Positions 1-7,006 of a stretch of 64,000 nt of DNA are shown one piece after another (the first letter of the stretch is position 1; every line of letters begins with the position of its first letter). A program made the translations under genes and the position numbers. Origin of the DNA: an uncultured Erysipelotrichaceae bacterium (GTDB lineage Bacteria > Bacillota_I > Bacilli_A > Erysipelotrichales > Erysipelotrichaceae); assembly GCA_945875435.1 (NCBI GenBank), contig CAMCKH010000002.1, positions 92,597-156,596 of the forward strand. Reading direction: 5' to 3'. The notes under the pieces are model-generated. The model had not been told where the DNA came from, did not search any database, and saw only the letters and a program-made list of their open reading frames with translations.

Positions 1-13
1 ACGATTATACTTT

Positions 14-92
14 AAGTAGCAGTTGGGTTTAGCACCCAACTACTTCTAGTATTTTAATAATTAAAGTTAATATCGTGATTATTAACTTTAAT
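14..92. repeat. Two strong hairpins in the gene-free left end
   Basis: Two inverted repeats are visible. The first pairs GTTGGGT (22-28) with ACCCAAC (34-40) around TTAGC, and flanking AAGTA/TACTT extends it after a small bulge. The second pairs a 13-base arm at 60-72 with 80-92 around a 7-base loop. Neither has a good T-run on either side, so neither is a simple terminator. They may be the end of a structured RNA that begins left of the window. Confidence 0.5.
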
Positions 93-95
93 ACT

Positions 96-135
96 AAAGC
101 TATAATTATATATTTATAATATAGCTTTTTTATTT
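96..135 (+). terminator. Rho-independent terminator for a + transcript
   Basis: AAAGCTATA (96-104) pairs with TATAGCTTT (120-128), and inner A/T pairs lengthen the stem. A T-run follows on the + strand. It would end a + transcript entering from beyond the left edge. Confidence 0.6.
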
Positions 136-153
136 TGTCTTATAATCTCAAAC

Positions 154-182
154 TTTACTTTCCACATATTCTATTATATAAT
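154..182 (+). promoter_or_regulatory. Promoter of putative small RNA
   Basis: A -35 box TTTACT (154-159) is separated by 17 bases from a perfect -10 box TATAAT (177-182). The predicted start is near 189, exactly at the foot of a perfect hairpin. No open reading frame follows. Confidence 0.5.
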
Positions 183-188
183 GGTGTT

Positions 189-288
189 GTAACGGAAAAG
201 GCTAAACCTTTTCCGTTACTTTAAATAGTACTCTTATCACTACTAGTTTTATTTCTATTTCTATGGTAGTAGTTGTTAAGAGTTTTTT
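189..288 (+). ncRNA. Putative small RNA of about 100 nt
   Basis: From the predicted start the sequence folds into a perfect 13-bp hairpin (189-201 with 207-219, loop CTAAA). A second, interrupted hairpin follows, pairing 231-245 with 267-282, and a run of six T at 283-288 forms a terminator. No ORF with a ribosome-binding site lies inside. I do not recognise the RNA family. A promoter, a 5' hairpin and an intrinsic terminator within about 135 bases is the usual layout of a stand-alone small RNA, but expression is inferred. Confidence 0.45.
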
Positions 289-322
289 ATTTTCCTTCTC
301 CATTTCTGATGCACCATTTATG

Positions 323-351
323 AAAAAAGTCCTTATAAATAGGGACTTTTT
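323..351. terminator. Bidirectional terminator
   Basis: An A-run and GTCC (323-332) pair with GGAC and a T-run (343-351), giving T-tracts on both strands. It lies between the putative small RNA and the converging rpsB-tsf operon. Confidence 0.6.
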
Positions 352-487
352 ATATAGATACTAAATTTTATTATTAAACCACCAATAAACTTTTTACTTT
401 GTTTAATTTTAGTTAAATGTTTTTATGCTTTGTTAAAACCTTTATTTAGAATTATTTCATTATTTTTTCTAAATATTTTTTAAAATA

Positions 488-513
488 AATAAAAAGGGTA
501 TTAAACCCTTTTT
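488..513 (-). terminator. Terminator of rpsB-tsf
   Basis: AAAAAGGG (491-498) pairs with CCCTTTTT (506-513). On the minus strand a T-rich stretch follows. The stem touches the tsf stop codon. Confidence 0.75.
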
Positions 514-1399
514 ATTTAGACATTTTTGCTACTTCTTCAGCAAAATTTTCTTCTTTCTTTTCAATACCTTCACCAACTTCAAATCTTACAAATTTAATAA
601 CTTCAGTATTGTTGTTAGCTAAATATTCACCACATTTTAAACCAGGTTCTTTAAAATATACTTGGTCTACTAAGCATAATTCTTGTAGAGATTTACTTAA
701 TCTACCTTCAACTATTTTTTCTAAAACAGCAAGTGGTTTATTTGAATTAGCTTCATCATTTTTAAGAATTTCTAATTGTATTTCTCTTTCGTGAGCAATA
801 AATTCAGCAGACATATAATTTCTTGAAATATATGAAGGATTCATACTAGCAACTTGCATCGCCATATCTTTAGCAACAACTGCATTATCGCTATTTTTAC
901 ATAAAGTGATAACAGAAATTTTACCACCCATATGAATGTATAATCCGAATACATCAGTATCCACTTTTTCAATAATTTCAAATCTTCTTAATACAATTTT
1001 TTCACCAATTGTAACATTAGCATTTACAAAAATTGATTCTAAAGTTTCATTTCCAACTTGTAAAGCTAAAGCCTCTTCAACTGTTTTAGCATTTGAATTA
1101 ATAATTGTATTTAAAGTAACATCTAATAATTCAATAAATTGTTGGTTCTTAGCAACAAAGTCAGTTTCACTATTAACTTCAATAATACAAGCACGATTTC
1201 CAGACACTGCAGCTTTTGTAAGTCCTTCTGCAGCAATTCTTCCAGATTTTTTAGCAGCTTTCGCAATTCCTTTTTCTCTTAACCAATCTAAAGCCTTGGT
1301 AATATCTCCATTAGTTTCTTCTAGTGCCTTTTTGCAATCAAGCATTCCAGCTCCAGATTTTTCACGTAATTCTTTAACTAATTGTGCACTAACAGCCAT
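512..1399 (-). CDS. tsf: Translation elongation factor Ts
   Basis: Guanine-nucleotide exchange factor that recycles EF-Tu from GDP to GTP form in the cytosol. The 295-residue protein has the N-terminal UBA-like domain (about 1-55, with LREKSGAGMLDCKKAL) and the EF-Tu-contacting TDFV motif at residues 79-82, followed by two core subdomains. The length is normal. The start is the ATG at 1397-1399, preceded by AAGGAG; a longer in-frame reading into the rpsB end adds 11 residues foreign to the family. Only one base separates it from the rpsB stop, so the two genes are translationally linked, as in most bacteria. Confidence 0.97.
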   Translation of the reverse strand: MAVSAQLVKELREKSGAGMLDCKKALEETNGDITKALDWLREKGIAKAAKKSGRIAAEGLTKAAVSGNRACIIEVNSETDFVAKNQQFIELLDVTLNTIINSNAKTVEEALALQVGNETLESIFVNANVTIGEKIVLRRFEIIEKVDTDVFGLYIHMGGKISVITLCKNSDNAVVAKDMAMQVASMNPSYISRNYMSAEFIAHEREIQLEILKNDEANSNKPLAVLEKIVEGRLSKSLQELCLVDQVYFKEPGLKCGEYLANNNTEVIKFVRFEVGEGIEKKEENFAEEVAKMSK

Positions 1400-1400
1400 A

Positions 1401-2333
1401 TTATTCTCCTTCCACTTCTTGACTAATTTCAACTACTTGTTCAGCCTCAACATTTTCCTCAGATTTTTCTTCTTTTTTAGGGAATACTCTTTTTTCTGAA
1501 TTAAATCTACGAGGTCTTGCATTTTTCTTTTCTTCGTTTTTAGCACGTCTGCGTCTTTCTTGTTCTTCAACGTGTTTTTCAACATTGATAATGACATCTT
1601 CCATACTAATATCTTCTAAACTTGGATCTTCTTGGTAAGCATCTTGCAAAATACCACCTTTAGTTTCTACTATCGCATCCGCAAGTAAACTAATAATTAA
1701 TCTAATTGATTTAATAGCATCGTCATTTGCAGGAATTGGATAATCAACTAAACTTGGATCGCAGTTTGTATCAATTAAACCAAATACAGGGATTTTTAAT
1801 TTTCTAGCTTCCGCAACCGCATTGTGTTCTTCAGTAGGATCCACAACCACAATCGCATCAGGTAATTTTTTCATTTCTTTAATTCCGCCAAGGAAATTTT
1901 CTAATCTAGTAGCTTCTTTTCTTAAGCCAATAACTTCCTTTTTAGGATATAAATTAATAGTATCGCTAGCTTCTAGTTCTTGAATTTCAAGTAATCTTTT
2001 AATTCTTTTTTGAATAGTTCTGAAATTAGTTAAAATTCCACCTAACCATCTTTGATTAATATAGAAACTACCACTTCTTAACGCTTCATCCAAAATAATT
2101 TGTTGAGCTTGTTTTTTAGTACCTACAAAAAGTACCTTTCCACCATTTTCTACAATTTCTTTCATCTTGCCATAAGCAACATCAATTGCAGCTAATGTTT
2201 TGTTTAGATCAATGATATAAATACCATTTTTAGCAGTGTAAATATTAACTTTACACTTAGGGTTCCATCTTCTAGTTTGATGCCCAAAATGAACACCATT
2301 TTCTAAAAGTTTACGCATTGAAACAATAGACAT
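1401..2333 (-). CDS. rpsB: 30S ribosomal protein S2
   Basis: Ribosomal protein of the small subunit, needed for S1 docking and translation initiation. The core (about residues 1-225) is typical, with [13 protein letters not shown] near the N-terminus and the RWLGGTLTN-type motif (here RWLGGILTN). At 310 residues it is roughly 50-60 longer than most S2 proteins because of a charged tail (about 226-310) rich in Glu, Lys and Arg, probably disordered. It is first in the rpsB-tsf operon, with a clear GGAGG site upstream. A long leader suggests autoregulation. Confidence 0.97.
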   Translation of the reverse strand: MSIVSMRKLLENGVHFGHQTRRWNPKCKVNIYTAKNGIYIIDLNKTLAAIDVAYGKMKEIVENGGKVLFVGTKKQAQQIILDEALRSGSFYINQRWLGGILTNFRTIQKRIKRLLEIQELEASDTINLYPKKEVIGLRKEATRLENFLGGIKEMKKLPDAIVVVDPTEEHNAVAEARKLKIPVFGLIDTNCDPSLVDYPIPANDDAIKSIRLIISLLADAIVETKGGILQDAYQEDPSLEDISMEDVIINVEKHVEEQERRRRAKNEEKKNARPRRFNSEKRVFPKKEEKSEENVEAEQVVEISQEVEGE

Positions 2334-2425
2334 AATATACCTCCGTTAGTCCTCCACAAGTTCGAACATTTTTAACTAATAAGCACGGAAAAATGAATCC
2401 CTTGTGTGTGTATTTTTGCATAAGC
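2334..2425 (-). promoter_or_regulatory. Structured rpsB leader, candidate autoregulatory site
   Basis: The roughly 90-base 5' leader can close a stem in which CACAAG (2406-2401 on the minus strand) pairs with CTTGTG (2360-2355), directly before the ribosome-binding site. S2 represses its own operon through leader structures in several bacteria. Here the role is inferred from pairing and position only. Confidence 0.35.
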
Positions 2426-2431
2426 GATATA

Positions 2432-2460
2432 ATTTTATCAAAATATAGACTTAAAGTAAA
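2432..2460 (-). promoter_or_regulatory. rpsB promoter
   Basis: On the minus strand TTTACT (2455-2460) and TAAAAT (2432-2437) are 17 bases apart, with TG-like T-rich bases before the -10 box. The start site would lie about 95 bases upstream of the rpsB ATG. Confidence 0.6.
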
Positions 2461-2494
2461 GCGAAAAAAATATATTTCAAATTAAAATATGATG

Positions 2495-2506
2495 TATAAT
2501 TTAAAT
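2495..2506 (+). promoter_or_regulatory. Leaderless promoter of rseP
   Basis: TATAAT (2495-2500) is followed by six bases and then the ATG at 2507, which is where the RseP family begins. The transcript would start at or next to the start codon. No Shine-Dalgarno sequence precedes either possible ATG. Confidence 0.45.
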
Positions 2507-3571
2507 ATGATTAATATATTAGTTTTTATTATTGCATTATCTTTTATAGTCTTAATCCATGAATTAGGACATTTAATAAGTGCTAAAATCTTTGGAGTGT
2601 TTTGTTTTGAATTTTCTATTGGTTTTGGTCCTAAAATTTTCTCATTCAAATATAAAGATACTTACTACAGCTTGCGTTTAATACCTTTAGGTGGGTATGT
2701 GTCTATGGCGGGCGAAGTTGATGAGGATAATAATGAATTTAAAGATCGTGAAATACCTTATGAAAATACTCTTGCAGGAATATCTAAAATTAAAAAAATA
2801 ATAATTTTACTTGCGGGTGTATTTATGAATTTTTTATTATCTTATATAATTTTTTCATTAATTTTACTACACAATGGTAAACATGCCCTTCCACAACAAC
2901 CAATAATCACCAAAGTTGTTGAAAATTACCCTGCGGATATTGCTGGAATTAAAAGTGGTGATTTAATCAAAAAAATAACTTTCAATGATGGCACTGTTTT
3001 AAATAACATCAAAAATTATGATGATATTTTAATTTTTGCAGGAGTTAAAGAAGGTGAAACAATTTTTAATATTTTAAGAAATAATGAAGAATTGACTTTC
3101 AAAATAACCCCTATTAAAGAAAATGAAAGAAACATATATGGTTTTAGCTTCAAGGAAAAAGAAGTAATACCTATAACTATAACTAATACCTGGGTTTATG
3201 GTTTTGATTATATGTTTAGATTTTTAAAAAATATGTTCACAACTGTTGTGAATCTTTTTAAAGGAATTGGTCTTTCTGATGTAAGTGGACCTATAGGGAT
3301 AGTTCAAGCTAGTTCAAGTGTTATCAAAAACGGTTTTAAAAGCTATATGTTTTTTGTAGCTTTAATATCATTAAATATCGGTTTAATGAATTTATTACCT
3401 ATTCCTGCGGTAGATGGAGGTAGAGTTTTATTAACTTTAATTGAAATCATCATCAATAAAAAATTAAATAAAAAATTTGAATATTATGCAATAGGCATAA
3501 GTATGCTTTTATTAATTATTCTAACAATAATTGTTACATTTAATGATATAATAAAATTGTTTATAAAATAG
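2507..3571 (+). CDS. rseP: Site-2 protease RseP (membrane zinc metalloprotease)
   Basis: Intramembrane protease that cleaves anti-sigma factors or leftover signal peptides within the membrane. The 354-residue protein has the zinc motif HELGH at residues 18-22 in the first membrane helix, a PDZ domain in the middle (after PADIAGIKSGD), and the second metal-ligand motif NLLPIPAVDGG at about 295-305, flanked by helices. I chose the ATG at 2507 because HExxH sits 18-22 residues in, as in relatives. An upstream ATG at 2489 would add MMYNLN and overlap the -10 box. galE follows after 12 bases and is probably co-transcribed. Confidence 0.93.
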   Translation: MINILVFIIALSFIVLIHELGHLISAKIFGVFCFEFSIGFGPKIFSFKYKDTYYSLRLIPLGGYVSMAGEVDEDNNEFKDREIPYENTLAGISKIKKIIILLAGVFMNFLLSYIIFSLILLHNGKHALPQQPIITKVVENYPADIAGIKSGDLIKKITFNDGTVLNNIKNYDDILIFAGVKEGETIFNILRNNEELTFKITPIKENERNIYGFSFKEKEVIPITITNTWVYGFDYMFRFLKNMFTTVVNLFKGIGLSDVSGPIGIVQASSSVIKNGFKSYMFFVALISLNIGLMNLLPIPAVDGGRVLLTLIEIIINKKLNKKFEYYAIGISMLLLIILTIIVTFNDIIKLFIK

Positions 3572-3583
3572 GAGGGATTGTAA

Positions 3584-4588
3584 ATGAAAATACTGGTTAC
3601 TGGCGGCTTAGGATATATAGGATCACATACGGTAGTAGAACTTTTAAATAACAATCATAGCGTAGTGATTGTTGACAATCTGATTAATTCTAAAATAGAA
3701 GTTTTAGATAATTTAAAAATAATCACCAAGAAAGAAATAGATTTTTATCAAATAGATATTTTAAATTTTATTGAATTAGAAAAAATATTTAAAAAATATA
3801 AATTTGATGCGATTATTCATTTTGCAGGTTTAAAAGCTGTAGGTGAATCTTGTGATAAACCGCTTCTATATTACGAAAACAATGTATCTGGATCAATTAA
3901 TTTATATAATTTAGCTATTAAACACAATGTTAAAAATATTGTATTTAGCTCAAGTGCCACTGTGTATGGCGATGATTTTAAAGTTCCTTTTAAAGAAGAG
4001 TATGGACTTGGTACTTGTACCAACCCTTACGGTGAAACTAAAAAAATAAATGAAATAATCTTAACAGATCTTTCAAAAACCGATAAAGATTTAAGTGTTG
4101 TATTACTCAGATATTTTAATCCAGTAGGTGCTTCAAAAACCCAATTACTAGGAGAAAATCCTAATGGAATTCCTAACAATCTTGTTCCTTATATCGCTAA
4201 AGTGGCTATTAAAGAATTACCATATCTTAATGTGTATGGAAATGATTATAATACCCCTGACGGAACTGCGATTAGAGATTATATCCATATAATCGATCTT
4301 GCGAAAGGCCATTTAAAAGCAGTTGAGTATGCGGTAAAAAATAAAGGTATCGAAGTCATAAATTTAGGAACAGGGAAAGGAACTTCTGTTTTAGAAATGG
4401 TAAAAGCATACGAAAAAGCTTCTAACATTAAAATAGACTATAAAATTCAACCTCGTCGTAAAGGTGATATTGAAACTTGTTTCGCCGATACTGCTAAGGC
4501 AAAGAAATTATTAAACTTTGAAACTGAATACGATATCGAAGAAATGTGTTTAGATTCATACAACTATATGATTAAAAATATAAAATGA
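3584..4588 (+). CDS. galE: UDP-glucose 4-epimerase
   Basis: Interconverts UDP-glucose and UDP-galactose with bound NAD, for galactose use or surface polysaccharide precursors. It is a short-chain dehydrogenase/reductase fold of 334 residues: nucleotide-binding GGLGYIG at 7-13, SSSATVYG with the catalytic Ser/Thr region, and the active-site YxxxK as YGETK. The start has a strong AGGAGGG site. Other Leloir genes are absent nearby. Together with the glycosyltransferase cluster further right, this suggests a role in supplying galactosyl donors to the envelope, which is inference. Confidence 0.93.
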   Translation: MKILVTGGLGYIGSHTVVELLNNNHSVVIVDNLINSKIEVLDNLKIITKKEIDFYQIDILNFIELEKIFKKYKFDAIIHFAGLKAVGESCDKPLLYYENNVSGSINLYNLAIKHNVKNIVFSSSATVYGDDFKVPFKEEYGLGTCTNPYGETKKINEIILTDLSKTDKDLSVVLLRYFNPVGASKTQLLGENPNGIPNNLVPYIAKVAIKELPYLNVYGNDYNTPDGTAIRDYIHIIDLAKGHLKAVEYAVKNKGIEVINLGTGKGTSVLEMVKAYEKASNIKIDYKIQPRRKGDIETCFADTAKAKKLLNFETEYDIEEMCLDSYNYMIKNIK

Positions 4589-4609
4589 AGCTAGTCGCTT
4601 CATTTTTTT
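4583..4609 (+). terminator. Terminator after galE
   Basis: ATGAAGC (4585-4591) pairs with GCTTCAT (4597-4603), followed by a run of T. It ends the rseP-galE transcript and lies tail-to-tail with lgt. Confidence 0.75.
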
Positions 4610-4611
4610 AA

Positions 4612-6063
4612 TTATTTTAAATCACTGGTGAAATGGATATCTTTATTAACAATATCTACAATATCTTTTAAATCATCAATATAGATATTAGCATTAGCAC
4701 TATCTAAATCAATTTTTCTATCAGGGTTAAAATAATAACCAACAGAATAAGCATTCGCATTTTTTGCAGCTATAATATCGTTATAGCTATCACCCACATA
4801 AATTAATTCATCTCTATTCCATTTCATAATTTTAACAGCTTTATTGATACCTTCAGGATCAGGTTTAACATTGCTAACATCATCAACCCCAATAATAATA
4901 TCAATAAATTTATCAATATTATAAATTTTTAAATTATCTAAAATGGCTTGGTGCATTTTTGAAGAAACAATTCCTACATTATAATTATTATCCTTTAAAT
5001 ACTTTAAAATATAATATGAATTATCCATAATTTTATTATAACTTTCAAAAATTTCTTCATTAATTTTACGATACCTTAAAATTAACTCTTCAACATCTTT
5101 ACCTTTAAAATATTTAGGAAAAAGCTCATAAAGAGATGGACCTATAACTTCTTTTCTTTTATATTGATCAAATTCTTCAATTTTACCTTCTTCTTTAAAT
5201 AATTCTTCAAAAGTTTTAATTATGCCTTTTTCTGTATCAATTAATGTACCATCTAAATCAAATAAAATGGTAGGTTTACTTTTTTTAAACAATTTATCAA
5301 AACAACCAAAATAACCAACTAAACCTATTAATATAAATAAAATACTGATTAATTGTGCTATTTTAAAACTACCAATAAGCAAAGCATCACTTCTATATAT
5401 TTCAATAAAAAATCTTACAGCACCATACCAAAGTAAATAAGCGTATGTCATTTGTCCTCTTCTAAAGACATACTTTTTCAATACTAAAGCTATAATTAAA
5501 AAACCTAAAATATTTAAACCACTTTCAACAATAAAGGTCGGAAAATAATATTTACCATTAATATACATCCCTTCTTTAATGAACCCTAATATTCCATTAA
5601 AAAAATTTTCAGTAACTTCATAACCGTAAGCTTCTTGATTTATAAAATTACCCCATCTACCAATAGCTTGAGCTATTAAAACATTTGGTAAAATTTGATC
5701 TATTATTTTTAAAAAAGAAACTCCTTTTCTTTTAGCATAATAATAAGCGTAACTAACTCCAAAAATTATGCCTCCGTGTATTGCTAAGCCGCCTTTGTAT
5801 ATTTCTAAAATTCTTAAAGGATTACTGAAAAAATAATTAAAATCATAAAAAATACAATACCACAACCTAGCACCCACAACACCTACTATCAAAACATCCA
5901 TAAATAAATCATCTAAATAAAAGTCTGGATACTTTATTTTTCTGGTATTTCTTCTGCTTAAAAAATAAACAACACTAGCCCCCAAAACAATTAGAATTGC
6001 ATAATATGTAATACTTATAGGGCCAATTTTAATAAATTCAGTTCTTGACGGAAATATTTGCAT
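4612..6063 (-). CDS. lgt: Fusion of prolipoprotein diacylglyceryl transferase and PpaX-like HAD phosphatase
   Basis: One uninterrupted 483-residue frame holds two enzymes. Residues 1-about 260 are Lgt, a polytopic membrane enzyme that attaches diacylglycerol to the lipobox cysteine: HGG at 96-98 and GRWGNFINQE from 135. Residues about 264-483 are a HAD hydrolase, with DLDGT at 269-273 and a late GDSYNDI metal-binding motif, resembling pyrophosphatase PpaX. The last Lgt helix is followed by a short basic linker, placing the HAD domain on the cytosolic side. In many Bacillota hprK, lgt and ppaX are separate adjacent genes; PpaX removes the pyrophosphate made by HprK/P. The ATG directly abuts the hprK stop (TAGATG). 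Confidence 0.92.
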   Translation of the reverse strand: MQIFPSRTEFIKIGPISITYYAILIVLGASVVYFLSRRNTRKIKYPDFYLDDLFMDVLIVGVVGARLWYCIFYDFNYFFSNPLRILEIYKGGLAIHGGIIFGVSYAYYYAKRKGVSFLKIIDQILPNVLIAQAIGRWGNFINQEAYGYEVTENFFNGILGFIKEGMYINGKYYFPTFIVESGLNILGFLIIALVLKKYVFRRGQMTYAYLLWYGAVRFFIEIYRSDALLIGSFKIAQLISILFILIGLVGYFGCFDKLFKKSKPTILFDLDGTLIDTEKGIIKTFEELFKEEGKIEEFDQYKRKEVIGPSLYELFPKYFKGKDVEELILRYRKINEEIFESYNKIMDNSYYILKYLKDNNYNVGIVSSKMHQAILDNLKIYNIDKFIDIIIGVDDVSNVKPDPEGINKAVKIMKWNRDELIYVGDSYNDIIAAKNANAYSVGYYFNPDRKIDLDSANANIYIDDLKDIVDIVNKDIHFTSDLK

Positions 6064-7005
6064 CTAATCATCACCTCTTTCATTTTCCTTAATATATTCG
6101 ATGGTTTGTTGGTTGAAAAGCTCAGCAATATTATGACCTTGTTCAAATAGTCTAAAATGACTAACTGCGGTTTCAATCATCACACTCACAGCTCTACCTT
6201 CTTTAACTGGAATTTCCATAGTATTCATTTCAACCCCCATAATATTCATAGTTTTAAAGCCATTAATCCCTATTCTATCTTCAGTAAAAAATTCTTTCTT
6301 CTTCAAATTTATAACAAGCGATATTTTAACTTTATCCAAAACAGAACTAGCTCCAAACATTAACGGAACATCAATAATACCAATACCTCTAATTTCTAAA
6401 AAGTTTTTAAGAATTTTATGAGATTCTCCATATAATTCATTATGAATTTTTTTAATCTCAACTCTATCATCAGCTACTAAAATATGACCTTTTTTAATTA
6501 ATTCAAGTGCTAGCTCACTTTTACCAACACCACTATCTCCAATAAGCATAACTCCTAAACCATAGATATTCATCAAAACACCGTGGTAAGATCCTGTCGG
6601 AGCTAATTTATCATCTAAAAAAGCACATATTTCAACTATACTACGATAAGTTAAACTATCTGTTTCAAATACCGGGAAATTTTTTTCATTCGCAACATCA
6701 AAAAGAGCATTATCTATTTTTTCACCATTAGTGATTATGATGCAAGGTGTAAAACTATCGGTAATGATATGAAATCTTTCCCTTTTAGTTTCATAATCTA
6801 ATTTATTTATATAATAAGTTTCTTTTTTACCTATCAAAATTACCCTTTTTAAATCAATTGCTTCATTAAAACCGGTAAGTTCCAAACCTGGTCTGTTGAT
6901 ATCTGGGGTTATAATCCATCTATCTAAAGATTCTTCATTTCCTGTAACCTGTTTAAGTTTAAAATATTCTTTTAATTCTCTAACATATACTCTTTTATCA
7001 CCCAT
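6064..7005 (-). CDS. hprK: HPr kinase/phosphorylase
   Basis: Bifunctional sensor that phosphorylates HPr on serine and dephosphorylates it phosphorolytically, releasing pyrophosphate. It sets CcpA-dependent carbon catabolite repression. The 313-residue protein has an N-terminal substrate-like domain, the His-Gly pair at 141-142, the P-loop GDSGVGKS at 156-163, and the C-terminal HprK signature around EDRIGINGFKTMNIMGVE. It sits between uvrA and lgt with almost no spacing. A maltodextrin operon with a cre-like operator in this same window is a plausible regulatory target. Confidence 0.96.
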   Translation of the reverse strand: MGDKRVYVRELKEYFKLKQVTGNEESLDRWIITPDINRPGLELTGFNEAIDLKRVILIGKKETYYINKLDYETKRERFHIITDSFTPCIIITNGEKIDNALFDVANEKNFPVFETDSLTYRSIVEICAFLDDKLAPTGSYHGVLMNIYGLGVMLIGDSGVGKSELALELIKKGHILVADDRVEIKKIHNELYGESHKILKNFLEIRGIGIIDVPLMFGASSVLDKVKISLVINLKKKEFFTEDRIGINGFKTMNIMGVEMNTMEIPVKEGRAVSVMIETAVSHFRLFEQGHNIAELFNQQTIEYIKENERGDD

Positions 7006-7006
7006 T

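Noticed and set aside
936..1499. Open frame of 187 codons antisense to tsf/rpsB
   Set aside because: Fully antisense to two certain genes, low-complexity Ser/Phe-rich translation, no promoter or ribosome-binding site.
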